Assembly: GCF_040719145.1 (NCBI RefSeq)
Contig: NZ_JBFDUZ010000001.1
Span: 1 to 64,000 of the forward strand
DNA: 64,000 nt
Direction: 5' to 3'
From: Paenibacillus sp. JQZ6Y-1
Lineage (GTDB): Bacteria > Bacillota > Bacilli > Paenibacillales > Paenibacillaceae
Part shown: piece by piece, positions 17,099-26,010 of the stretch
Layout: each line of letters starts with the position of its first letter
How positions within the stretch are numbered: the stretch's first letter is position 1
Notes under the pieces: model-generated
Told to the model about the DNA's origin: nothing
What the model saw: only the letters and a program-made list of their open reading frames with translations
Database searches by the model: none
Translations under genes and position numbers: made by a program

Positions 17099-19675
17099 AT
17101 GATGAATCCAGAACAAACGGTGCGGCTGCTGGAAGTGGGAACGAGTATCGGGAATCTGTACATTGAGGGGCGACCGTATCACCCGGCGGTGGAGACGCTG
17201 GAATTGCATCGGGAGCAGGGGAAATGGATTGATGCCCATCTAAAATGTGTATCGCTATCGTCGGATGTGCAGGTGCATTATGTCTATGTGTTTTCGCCGC
17301 TGGAAGGTCGGTTGGTGGAGTGGAATGCGCATACGCCGGTATGGCCATGCTTTTATGAGCAGCAGAATTATGAATTTGTGTATGAAAAGGCAGATGGAAT
17401 CAAGCAGCGTGTTCACTTTTACCATGCGAATCGGTATTTGCGGGAAGCGGTTAGTGAAAAGGGGAGTCGGCTACTGTCGGGGCTGCTGAACTTTCGCAAT
17501 GAAGTGGGCTTCAGCGAATTAGAGCTGCGTGCGGGTGGGGAGCGGTTGCTTTCGCTCGAATTGGAAGTATTTCCGTCCAAAATTGACTACCGTGACGATT
17601 ATGCCATGCTGCTACAGGATGTGAATCGGCAGGTGTACAATCTAAGCTTTGATTTTCTGAAACGAACGTATCAATCGGTGTCGCTGCGTCATAGTGAGCG
17701 GCAGAGTTTGACGGAGTTTTTCTCAATTATCTCGCATTTGTTTGAACAGATGGAGCGGGCGATGGAGCGGATTGGCAGGCAGCCCCATCACCGAATGGAG
17801 AAGGAATTGGAGATGCGTAAGGCAGCACTTGCAAAGCGTCCGGGTCGCCGGAATAGCGATTATCTCGCCAAGCATCCGCAGTATTTGGAGAACGTAAATG
17901 CTGGCAGAATAGTGAAGGATGACAGGGCGGCACAGGATGGGAGAAGAGTAGAGGGCGGCAGAGATCTACAAGACCATCGTGGCATTCGTAGCAGTCATCC
18001 GATTACTCCTGCACGCGGTACGATCCAGATCGGCAGCGAAGCGTATCGTCCGACACGGCTGCTCGATACGGTCAAGCATCTGTCATATGATACGGCGGAG
18101 AATCGCTTATTGCGCTGGATGCTGGAACGAATCATGGGCAAGCTGGTGCAGCTGCGAGATCAGTATGTACAGCTTAGTAAACCCGGCAATTTCCGCAGTC
18201 GCAGCTATGACGAGCATTTTGCCATGCAGGTGAATCAGATGATTCGACGGATGGAGCAGATGCTAGGTGCGGAATGGTTGCAGACACTGACCCCGATGCG
18301 TAGCATGAGCATTAGTCTGGTGATGCAGATGGCGCCGGGGTATCGGGAGATGTATCGGTACTATTTAACTTTGCTGAAAGGGCTGTCGATTCAGAGCGAT
18401 GTACTGCGATTATCAATGAAAGAAATCTCCGAGCTGTATGAATATTGGTGCTTCCTCAAGCTTAACGAGCTGATGGCGAACAAATACCAGTTGGTGCAGC
18501 AGGATGTGATCCGGCTCAATCATGCGGGATTGTTCGTGACACTGGATACAGGAAAGCAGTCGCGTATGCAGTATCGTCATCCACGCACAGGCGAAACCTT
18601 CGTATTGTACTATAATCGTTCGTCACAGCAGCGCTGGTCCCCAACACTTGCCCAGCGACCGGATAATGTGCTGTCCTTACGCAAATGGGATGCAGGATTG
18701 GAAAAGGAGTACAATTTTATTTTCGATGCTAAGTATAAGCTGGATGTAGCGGAGCAAGGATCGGAGTATCATCGGCGGTATGGATTGCCGGGACCGCAGG
18801 AGGACGATATAAATACAATGCACCGGTATCGGGATGCGATTGTGCATCTGGCAGAAGAGCAGTCTGCCGAAGAGCATCGTTTGCGATATGAGCGTAGTAT
18901 GTACGGTGCGTATGTGCTGTTTCCGTATGGAAATGAGCAGCAGTATACGCAGCATCACTTCTATAAAAGTGTGCGTAAAATCAATGTCGGTGCCTTACCA
19001 TTTCTACCCAATGCGACGTCGCTGGTTGAGCAATTTCTGGATGAACTGATTGCGGACAGCCCAGAACAGGCATACGAGCGGGCAACGGTGCCGCAGCGGA
19101 CGGACGAATATTATACGGATAAGATGCAGCAGCGTCAGCGTAATATGCTGGTCGGATCAGTGCGCGGACAAGAGCAGGTGGAGCTAGCGTTAGAGCACCG
19201 ATTTTATCATGTACCGCTGCGAAATCTAGGCGATGCACAGCAGGTGACGTCCGTGGAATATGTAGCGATGTATCAATCGAAGCGGGTATTTGGTGCAGAG
19301 CAGGCGGGGATTCATTATTATGGACGTGTGACAGGCTGGCAGATTATGCCGCGCGGGCAGATTGCCGAATTACCGCGTAACGAGCGCCGAGACGGGCAGC
19401 TGTATGTAAAATTTACTGTGGAAACGTGGCAGCAGTTGGAACGAGCCATTGTGCCGGGTGGACAGGGGATTTATACGCTGCTGTATACGAGCAAGTATAT
19501 GTTCGACCGTGCGCAGGAGTTAGCGGAGCTACGGCTGAACGATGAACAGCAGCTTCGTGAATGGCGGGAGAAGCGTCGTCAAGGTCGTGTAAAAGTGACG
19601 TTGGATCAGCATTATGTGGATCAGGCGGAGCAGGTACTGGATATTACGGTGCAGCCGTCCACAGAGCAGAAGTGA
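17099..19675 (+). CDS. DUF2357 / PD-(D/E)XK nuclease, McrC-like partner
   Basis: An 858-residue protein. The N-terminal half resembles DUF2357 (early beta-rich part, then helical region), and the second half a PDDEXK_7-type nuclease with YNFIFDAKYKLD, giving Asp543 and the A-K545-x-K547 motif. In McrBC-like systems such a protein docks on the AAA+ ring and cuts DNA. Start codons ATG 17099 and 17102 both fit the aaaggggg site. A charged, Asp/Arg/Gly-rich linker lies at about 275-305. The gene follows the motor gene closely and in the same direction, so the pair is probably one operon. Target modification is unknown. Confidence 0.85.
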   Translation: MMNPEQTVRLLEVGTSIGNLYIEGRPYHPAVETLELHREQGKWIDAHLKCVSLSSDVQVHYVYVFSPLEGRLVEWNAHTPVWPCFYEQQNYEFVYEKADGIKQRVHFYHANRYLREAVSEKGSRLLSGLLNFRNEVGFSELELRAGGERLLSLELEVFPSKIDYRDDYAMLLQDVNRQVYNLSFDFLKRTYQSVSLRHSERQSLTEFFSIISHLFEQMERAMERIGRQPHHRMEKELEMRKAALAKRPGRRNSDYLAKHPQYLENVNAGRIVKDDRAAQDGRRVEGGRDLQDHRGIRSSHPITPARGTIQIGSEAYRPTRLLDTVKHLSYDTAENRLLRWMLERIMGKLVQLRDQYVQLSKPGNFRSRSYDEHFAMQVNQMIRRMEQMLGAEWLQTLTPMRSMSISLVMQMAPGYREMYRYYLTLLKGLSIQSDVLRLSMKEISELYEYWCFLKLNELMANKYQLVQQDVIRLNHAGLFVTLDTGKQSRMQYRHPRTGETFVLYYNRSSQQRWSPTLAQRPDNVLSLRKWDAGLEKEYNFIFDAKYKLDVAEQGSEYHRRYGLPGPQEDDINTMHRYRDAIVHLAEEQSAEEHRLRYERSMYGAYVLFPYGNEQQYTQHHFYKSVRKINVGALPFLPNATSLVEQFLDELIADSPEQAYERATVPQRTDEYYTDKMQQRQRNMLVGSVRGQEQVELALEHRFYHVPLRNLGDAQQVTSVEYVAMYQSKRVFGAEQAGIHYYGRVTGWQIMPRGQIAELPRNERRDGQLYVKFTVETWQQLERAIVPGGQGIYTLLYTSKYMFDRAQELAELRLNDEQQLREWREKRRQGRVKVTLDQHYVDQAEQVLDITVQPSTEQK

Positions 19676-19877
19676 TGTACGCTGTGTTATGACCTACCAT
19701 CATTGAAAAGACGCAATCATCGAAAGATAGATTCAGCATGAGTTTGAACGATTCGTGACAGATGCTTCGTATTAGCAGCTTGGGTAGCCCATTTATGTCT
19801 ATATGTTGTAACCACAATGTCCTTAACGCGTAATAAAGGTAATTCAATAGTATCTTTATGGGCGGTGGAGGGATTAG

Positions 19878-20270
19878 ATGAAGCATTTTTTGGGAAAAGG
19901 GCGTATCATTCGCTGGATTGAGGTTATTGTCGTCTGGATCGTGTTGGCACGAATCTTTGGCGTGATGTCGCATATGGCATTTTTCGGAATTGGTCTGATG
20001 GCGCAGCTACTCATGTACCAGATGTATGAGCAGCAAAAAGAAAGCAAGGGCGATACGCGGGTGAAGCGCTTTTGGTTAGCAGGCTTGACCGGATTGGTAA
20101 CACTAGCGAGCGCAGTGAATGCGTTCTGGGCAGAGTATGATGCGTGGTGGTTCAAGACATTTATGGTGCTGTTCTGGTTGTTTTGCAGCTATGGAGCCTT
20201 GCGTATGTACCGGGAAACGAGCAAGCTGTCTACGGGTAAAGGGAAGGCAGCTATTGGACGAGCAAAGTAA
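19878..20270 (+). CDS. Hypothetical integral membrane protein
   Basis: A 130-residue protein with three to four hydrophobic helices (about 10-28, 32-48, 68-85 and 92-110) and basic ends. The gene has a good ggtggaggga site. No family was recognised. It lies 202 bases after the DUF2357 gene with no terminator seen between them, so it may be read with the McrBC-like pair or be an unrelated neighbour. Confidence 0.6.
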   Translation: MKHFLGKGRIIRWIEVIVVWIVLARIFGVMSHMAFFGIGLMAQLLMYQMYEQQKESKGDTRVKRFWLAGLTGLVTLASAVNAFWAEYDAWWFKTFMVLFWLFCSYGALRMYRETSKLSTGKGKAAIGRAK

Positions 20271-20308
20271 TCAAAGTAATGGTCTTGGGCGACTATAGGC
20301 TGCGCAGT

Positions 20309-20397
20309 GATACCACACTCTCGTATAATCCAATACATTGGCTAAATAGAAAAAAACGATACCTTACTCTCCTATGATCTAATAAATTTGCTAAATA
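20309..20397 (+). repeat. Imperfect 40-base direct repeat
   Basis: Copies at 20309-20348 and 20358-20397 match at 33 of 40 positions, starting gatacc and ending gctaaata, 49 bases apart. They lie in the 430-base gap between the membrane protein and the 36-residue peptide gene. No operator type is recognised. Confidence 0.7.
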
Positions 20398-20417
20398 AAA
20401 TAACATAAGTGTATTCC

Positions 20418-20446
20418 AAACCGGCTGTATATAAGCCGGTTTTTTC
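20418..20446 (+). terminator. Terminator in the gap after the membrane protein gene
   Basis: Stem aaaccggct/agccggttt with an eight-base loop and a T run. Upstream lie the direct repeats, downstream about 250 bases with no other structure noticed. Confidence 0.9.
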
Positions 20447-20700
20447 ATGTGTTTTGCGACAGCGACAGAGGAGTTGGATGGGAGTGTGGTGTATTCTTTC
20501 GTTTGTAGAACGTAGATTGTGCCTTGCGTAGCATCCAAGCTGTGAACTATGAAGCCGTGGAACATAATGTATAGACGAATTAAGTACGTTACCTATCTCT
20601 ACCGTCAGCTATCTGCGAATAGAGAGCTGGCTATGTTAAAATAAATACACCTAATGCCGCCAGAGAAGCGGAACAGAATACAAGGAAGGAGTGAAACGGT

Positions 20701-20811
20701 ATGAATATCGTATATACGATCCTGCAGGGGGTCGGGATGATCTTTATCGTTATCGCTATTTTTGTGATCATTACGTTGATCCATCTATGGAGGCGCAAAA
20801 ATAATCGGTAA
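20701..20811 (+). CDS. 36-residue single-helix membrane peptide
   Basis: A short reading frame, MNIVYTILQG followed by a hydrophobic helix of about 20 residues and the basic end HLWRRKNNR. It has an aaggaagga ribosome-binding site ten bases before ATG and a TAA stop. The shape, one membrane helix with a positively charged C terminus, is common for small Firmicute membrane peptides; DUF4083-like proteins are similar, but assignment is not possible. It stands alone between two gaps. The 324 bases to the endoglucanase start are AT-rich upstream sequence. Confidence 0.55.
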   Translation: MNIVYTILQGVGMIFIVIAIFVIITLIHLWRRKNNR

Positions 20812-21135
20812 TCACTGCCCAACCTATCGGGACATTTTGATCCATCAGCCACTGAGTTAGCTTTATCGGATACAAAGATAGCTTATCAGCCCTCTTGAAA
20901 AGTGTGAAAACGCGTTGTAAAGTGCTATATCATCTATGATTCCCTCTTCCCATCTTCTGGAACTTTATATTCATTTTATGGTAAAAATATATTAAATTGG
21001 TTATAGAATGGATATACTGACGAAGGTAACACAAGGTACTGCATTATCACCCGTTACCCATCAGCGAAGTATAGCAATAACGTCAGTTTGCAAGATGGAT
21101 CAAACGGGAAAACCATGCAAAGGGGAATGGGAATC

Positions 21136-22722
21136 ATGTGGAGGCACAACGTAAAAAAATGGACAGCAGGAGCGGCAACGATGGTGCTTGCTTTCTCACT
21201 TACAGCAGGCTCATGGTCAGCACCGGCGTATGCGGCAACAACACCAGTTCAGCAGCATGGACAATTAAAAATTTCGAGCGGTAAGCTGGTGGATGCCAGT
21301 GGCAAAGTCGTACAGCTGCGTGGAGTCAGCTCGCATGGAATACAATGGTATGGCGATTATGTAAACAAGGATACGATGAAATGGTTGCGCGATGACTGGG
21401 GCATCTCGGTATTTCGGGTAGCCATGTATACAGCGGAAAACGGATACATTTCCAATCCGGCATTGGCAAACAAGGTCAAAGAAGCCGTTGCAGCGGCGAA
21501 GGATCTGGGCGTGTATATTATCATCGACTGGCATATTCTGTCGGATAACGATCCGAATATTTACAAAACACAGGCAAAAAGCTTTTTCAGTGAGATGGCG
21601 GGATCTTACGGCAATCTGCCCAATGTGATCTATGAAATTGCCAATGAGCCGAACGGCAATGTGAATTGGAATAATCAGATTCGTCCGTACGCGCTGGATG
21701 TCACACAAAGTATCCGTGCCAAAGACCCGGATAATGTGATCATTGTCGGTACAGGCACATGGAGTCAGGATATTCACGATGCGGCTGACAACCAATTGCC
21801 AGATGCCAATACGATGTATGCGCTACATTTCTACGCGGGTACGCATGGACAATCGCTGCGTGATCGGATCGATTATGCGCGTGGCAAAGGGGCGGCTATT
21901 TTCGTTACTGAATGGGGTACGAGTGATGCGTCTGGTAACGGCGGACCGTTTCTGACCGAATCGAAGACGTGGCTCGACTTCCTCAATAGCCGCAATATTA
22001 GCTGGGTAAACTGGTCGCTGTCAGATAAAGGAGAAGCCTCCGCTGCGCTGACATCGGGAGCCAGTACAACTGGCGGCTGGACCGATGCCAATCTGACGAC
22101 TTCCGGCAAATTTGTGCGACAGCAGATCAAGGCAGGTAGCACTAGTACAAGCGGAAGTACAACAACGCCGGGAACGGACAATGGCGGTGGAACCACGACA
22201 CCTGATCCGAGTACAGGCGGAGGCAGTACAACGCCAACCCAGCCGGACACACCTTCCACGGGTACAGGTTCACTATCCCTGCAATTCCGCAGTGGCGACA
22301 ACAATCCATCTGACAATGCGATCCGCCCAGTGTTCAATATTCAAAATACCGGGAGTGCGGCGGTCAAGCTGAGTGATGTGAAGGTACGGTATTATTTTAA
22401 TAATGATGGCAAATCCGGTGACCAGACGTATATCGACTGGGCGAGCGTTGGCGCATCCAATGTGAGCGCGGCATCCAAAGCATGGAGTGGTAACGCGCTG
22501 GCAAATCGGTATGTAGAATTCTCGTTTGGCAGCGGAGCGGGTAGCATTCCAGCGGGCGGACAAAGTGGAGAAGTACAGGCACGCATTCATCCGTCGGACT
22601 GGAGCAACTTTGACGAGACAAACGATTACTCGTACAACAATGGAAGTACGTCATTTGCCAAATGGAACAAGGTAACGGTGTATCAGCAGGGTAAGCTGGT
22701 ATGGGGGACGGAGCCGAAGTGA
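21136..22722 (+). CDS. Secreted GH5 endoglucanase with C-terminal CBM3
   Basis: A 528-residue cellulase. A signal peptide ending in AYA is followed by a GH5 domain (about 35-330) with acid/base Glu171 in [10 protein letters not shown] and nucleophile Glu259 in [10 protein letters not shown] Ser/Thr/Gly/Pro linker (about 335-380) leads to a family 3 cellulose-binding module ([20 protein letters not shown] to the end). It cuts internal beta-1,4 bonds of cellulose outside the cell. Start 21136 is chosen because aggggaatggg precedes it and it gives a normal signal peptide; in-frame ATGs at 21115 and 21127 are alternatives. A terminator follows. Confidence 0.95.
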   Translation: MWRHNVKKWTAGAATMVLAFSLTAGSWSAPAYAATTPVQQHGQLKISSGKLVDASGKVVQLRGVSSHGIQWYGDYVNKDTMKWLRDDWGISVFRVAMYTAENGYISNPALANKVKEAVAAAKDLGVYIIIDWHILSDNDPNIYKTQAKSFFSEMAGSYGNLPNVIYEIANEPNGNVNWNNQIRPYALDVTQSIRAKDPDNVIIVGTGTWSQDIHDAADNQLPDANTMYALHFYAGTHGQSLRDRIDYARGKGAAIFVTEWGTSDASGNGGPFLTESKTWLDFLNSRNISWVNWSLSDKGEASAALTSGASTTGGWTDANLTTSGKFVRQQIKAGSTSTSGSTTTPGTDNGGGTTTPDPSTGGGSTTPTQPDTPSTGTGSLSLQFRSGDNNPSDNAIRPVFNIQNTGSAAVKLSDVKVRYYFNNDGKSGDQTYIDWASVGASNVSAASKAWSGNALANRYVEFSFGSGAGSIPAGGQSGEVQARIHPSDWSNFDETNDYSYNNGSTSFAKWNKVTVYQQGKLVWGTEPK

Positions 22723-22790
22723 TGGAGTATTGCGGGATGACCGTGAGAATCCGATTATTTTGAAAATGAGCAATGAGCAATGATAGCTTT

Positions 22791-22830
22791 AAAAAAGAGT
22801 ATGTGCTGATGATGACACATACTCTTTTTT
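22791..22830 (+). terminator. Terminator after the endoglucanase gene
   Basis: Perfect 15-bp stem aaaaaagagtatgtg/cacatactctttttt with a ten-base loop. Confidence 0.93.
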
Positions 22831-22877
22831 GGCTATAATGATTACGAAAGGTACGAATACATAGGCAGGTGATAGTG

Positions 22878-23201
22878 ATGCAAGAGAATCTACAACGATT
22901 AATACATGCTGTGAACAACGGCAAAATGAGAGGTTATGAAGATTATCTCGATCTTCCTGCGTCTTCTGACAAATCTATGGCTACGTCCAAACAATGGATA
23001 CAGTATGCGATCCAGAAAAGAAAGGAGCGGTACATAGCGTATTATTTTCAGATTGATGTCAATGACTTGTCTATTTATGAAGATGTGGCAATCGAAGAAC
23101 AAAATGAATATAGCCAGTTGAAGGAAGCGCTGGAATATCTGGTTGAGAAAGGTGCCGATCTAACCAAATTCGCTCCGTTTAAAGGGCAGCGTCCTTTTTA
23201 A
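22878..23201 (+). CDS. Hypothetical protein
   Basis: A 107-residue, soluble, charged protein beginning MQENLQRLIHAVNNGKMRGYEDYLDLP. No signal peptide, membrane helix or known motif is visible; composition suggests a small mostly helical cytoplasmic protein. ATG 22878 follows caggtga. It lies alone between a terminator upstream and a convergent terminator downstream. Confidence 0.6.
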   Translation: MQENLQRLIHAVNNGKMRGYEDYLDLPASSDKSMATSKQWIQYAIQKRKERYIAYYFQIDVNDLSIYEDVAIEEQNEYSQLKEALEYLVEKGADLTKFAPFKGQRPF

Positions 23202-23292
23202 GATAGAAGTAATACGAAGAAGATTTTATGAGAATATCGTCTATTATTGATCCTCAAATAAAATCGTAATCGAAAAGTATACATAAATGAAA

Positions 23293-23327
23293 AAAGGCAT
23301 ATACCGTATCATAAGGTATATGCCTTT
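23293..23327. terminator. Bidirectional terminator
   Basis: Thirteen-bp stem aaaggcatatacc/ggtatatgccttt flanked by an A run on the left and T residues on the right, so it can end transcripts of the hypothetical gene (+) and of the secreted protein gene (-). Confidence 0.9.
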
Positions 23328-23409
23328 GTATTCAACTATGATGGATCAAGCCATTATCTCATCCAACATATCTCACTTCACGAACACACTATCTTCCACT
23401 GCAACTGAC

Positions 23410-24528
23410 TCAAAAGCTCTGACCTGAGGTGAGTTTGCCGTTCCAGAAGTATAGATAGTTATGCGGGTAAATCCATTGCTCATACACCAATCCAGCGGAC
23501 TGATAGGTATTGCGGTCGGAAGGCATTCCCCAAGACAGAACCACTTGCTGTGGCGTCATGCCCGCAGATACGCGGTTGTTGCTAATGCTGTTCCATACGG
23601 CTTCGCTCCATTTGTATACCGAGCGCGGATTGGTGCCGAACAGGCAGCTGCTGAGCATTTTGCTAACATCGTAGTTGGTATGCAGCGTAACGGCGACTTT
23701 GTTGCCATTGGCTTTGCGCAATACCACACTGATCTTGTTATCGTCGCTAATCTGGAAAGAAACAAAGGTTAGTTTTTCCAGATGCTTGAGTCCGGTTCCA
23801 TTAAACTCACGATTGTCGAACCAGACATTTTTGCCACGCAGAATATTCTGCATTTGCGTTAACGAAGCATCCAATACAAAATCAAACGCTTCGTAGTTGG
23901 AGTTTGTATGAATCTCCTCACCGCCAGAATTGCGAGCAGTCACATAAAAGATAGTGCTACTTGGATCGTAATAAACGTTGGTGATCCAGTATGCTCCATT
24001 TTCATGAGCAGGGTACATTTTCTGACCGATCAGTGGTCCCATACCTGAGGGAAGCTGACTGATGTTGGTGAGAATTTTGGAGGATTCGGCTTTGCCCTCG
24101 TCGGTTGTCCAGAGGAACAGCGCATATGCGCTGGACGCGTATTTGCCATCCAGATCGCTAATAGATAGCAGAGTTTTGTACTGTACATACGTTGTGCCAT
24201 TGTACGCAAAGGAATTGGTATTGTTGATAGTGACATTACCGCGGCTACCGGTCAAACTAAGCGGGCTGCCGTAGTTGATGGTGATGCCCGGAATACGGGT
24301 GATTGTTTTGACTGGGATGTACAGGGTATTGCTGTTCATAAACTGGACTTTCTGGGTGGGCGGTACAATTTGCAGCTCGCCATTGATATAAAGCGAGACA
24401 GAGCTGTATGTATTGCCTTTGGTTGAAGCTGCGTTGACGGACAATGCTAGACCGGTGGACAGAACGAGCAGCAATGCGACTGCACATACTAGTTTGACCA
24501 GCGGATGAACCGATAAACGTGCGGACAT
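23410..24528 (-). CDS. Secreted protein with copper-amine-oxidase-N-like domain
   Basis: A 372-residue exported protein. The signal peptide ends near NAAS (about 34). Residues 40-120 resemble the stalk-type domain found in many Paenibacillus secreted proteins (VSLYINGELQIVPP, LYIPVKTITRI). The C-terminal 45 residues (SAGMTPQQVVLSWGMPSDRN) look like a BamE/SmpA-type module. No catalytic motif was seen. The aaggggaa site precedes the start. A binding or structural role at the cell surface is guessed from the domains only. Confidence 0.75.
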   Translation of the reverse strand: MSARLSVHPLVKLVCAVALLLVLSTGLALSVNAASTKGNTYSSVSLYINGELQIVPPTQKVQFMNSNTLYIPVKTITRIPGITINYGSPLSLTGSRGNVTINNTNSFAYNGTTYVQYKTLLSISDLDGKYASSAYALFLWTTDEGKAESSKILTNISQLPSGMGPLIGQKMYPAHENGAYWITNVYYDPSSTIFYVTARNSGGEEIHTNSNYEAFDFVLDASLTQMQNILRGKNVWFDNREFNGTGLKHLEKLTFVSFQISDDNKISVVLRKANGNKVAVTLHTNYDVSKMLSSCLFGTNPRSVYKWSEAVWNSISNNRVSAGMTPQQVVLSWGMPSDRNTYQSAGLVYEQWIYPHNYLYFWNGKLTSGQSF

Positions 24529-24741
24529 GGAATGTTCCCCTTTTCTCTATAATCTCTCTATGGAATGGCAGGAAAATCAAAGTAAGTGATTCACCTTCCA
24601 TTCCTAATATCGGAAAATATGTTGAGATCATGAAGATGAGAACGCCTACTGAATAGAATGTTCATGTCCGGTCGTCCGGTTCTTAGCATAGTTGGGGAGT
24701 ATTCATGACGGCATAAGAATCCACTTCTTCCATGCTGAGAA

Positions 24742-25596
24742 TTACAGTGCTGCCGTACGTAGTGCAGCGCTGATCATCGACGGAACGACGGAGCCGTGAT
24801 TTTCATCAGCATATTCACGAAAGCGTACATGCAGTCCGTACTCATGCAGCGGCTGTAATCGTTCTGCTAACGCTGCGGCATGTTGCAGCATATGAAAAGG
24901 CGGCGTATTTTCCAGTGCACCCAGCGCGATGAATAGATGATGTTCCTCGTTCGCATTCTTGATATATTCAGTGAAAATCTGTTCTTCCTCGGCAATGAGC
25001 GGCTGTCCCCAATGCAGCGAAGGGCTAGCAGCGACATAATTCCGAAACGATTGCGGCGCAGTGAACAGCGTATGCAGGGTGAACAATCCACCAAAGGAAT
25101 GACCCAGCAGCGTCTGACGATCCACGTCCACTAGCTGGCGTCGTTCCACCTCTGGCTTCAATACCTCCTGAATAAATCGCAAAAATTCATCTGCTCCGCC
25201 ATGTAGAGCCCACGGCTGACCATCGCGGGAAGGAGGCAGATGCTCTGCGGGAACAGGCAGGGTATAGTCGTAATGACGCTCCGGTGAATTGGGCAATTCA
25301 GATGGATAGCCGATGCCAATAATGATAGAGGCGATCACATCCGTTTTCTGCGTACGTCGCGATTGGGCTCGTTCAGCTGCCAGTAATGGAGCGAAGATGG
25401 CATGACCATCCAATGTGTAGATGATCGGGTAGCCTCTTTCAGTTGGTGGCAGATCAGGAATGGACATCAGAATGCGATACTTGCGACCAGTAGCAGAGGT
25501 GAGATCGAATTGAGTCGTTCCACGTAAACAAAATTCACTTTCTGGTGCTTGAGGATGTGCGGCGATCTGTTGGCTATGGGGAAACGATGAGTTCAT
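24742..25596 (-). CDS. besA: Siderophore esterase, alpha/beta hydrolase (BesA-like)
   Basis: A 284-residue esterase of the Fes/IroE/BesA type (putative esterase family). The nucleophile elbow is GHSFGG, with a late HG (ENHGS) that supplies the catalytic His. No signal peptide, so it acts in the cytoplasm, where BesA-type enzymes cut the trilactone of imported ferric bacillibactin to release iron. The caaggag site precedes ATG. It is divergent from btr, as in the Bacillus besA-btr-feuABC arrangement, with a Fur box between the two, which supports the assignment. Confidence 0.85.
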   Translation of the reverse strand: MNSSFPHSQQIAAHPQAPESEFCLRGTTQFDLTSATGRKYRILMSIPDLPPTERGYPIIYTLDGHAIFAPLLAAERAQSRRTQKTDVIASIIIGIGYPSELPNSPERHYDYTLPVPAEHLPPSRDGQPWALHGGADEFLRFIQEVLKPEVERRQLVDVDRQTLLGHSFGGLFTLHTLFTAPQSFRNYVAASPSLHWGQPLIAEEEQIFTEYIKNANEEHHLFIALGALENTPPFHMLQHAAALAERLQPLHEYGLHVRFREYADENHGSVVPSMISAALRTAAL

Positions 25597-25713
25597 AAGT
25601 ATTCTCCTTGTCTATAGATGGAAATGAGAGGGACGCTGTGTAGTAGAGCAAAGGATTGGATACAGCTTCTTGTACGTTTTGCCTTGATCATACAAATTTG
25701 TCGCTTTGCCGAC

Positions 25714-25750
25714 CATGCACAATATTCCGTGTGATTCATGGACAAATGTT
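25714..25750 (-). promoter_or_regulatory. Paired direct repeats, likely Btr sites, besA side
   Basis: On the minus strand the region reads AACATTTGTCCATG (25750-25737) and GAATATTGTGCATG (25727-25714), 23 bases apart. The same motif occurs twice, 22 bases apart, before feuA. Spacing near two helical turns fits an AraC-type activator. That Btr is the reader is inferred. Confidence 0.5.
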
Positions 25751-25811
25751 GAAAAAAGAGTCGTATTCGTTGACGTGCTGGGTTGGAACGGGGTAGAGTG
25801 AGGAAGTATAT

Positions 25812-25826
25812 TGAGAATTATTATCA
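25812..25826. promoter_or_regulatory. Fur box between besA and btr
   Basis: TGAGAATTATTATCA is a 7-1-7 palindrome one base from perfect, matching the Bacillus Fur consensus. Positioned in the divergent gap, it can repress both besA and btr when iron is plentiful. Confidence 0.85.
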
Positions 25827-26010
25827 TTTGATTATATTGTAGATGAGCTATGGATTCTGTATGAGCAATATAGTAAGGAAGATATTGTTTATTATAAAAA
25901 ATGAATGGCGGTTGTATAGCGAGATGAATCTTCTCGTATGTGCCATCCATATCGATAGACTGCCCGGCTATTGCATCAATGACCAGATCAACATAGAGGA
26001 GAGATACGCC

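Noticed and set aside
20905..20918. cre-like sequence before the GH5 endoglucanase
   Set aside because: TGAAAACGCGTTGT keeps only the left half of the cre consensus; two right-half positions differ and it lies over 200 bases from the start codon.
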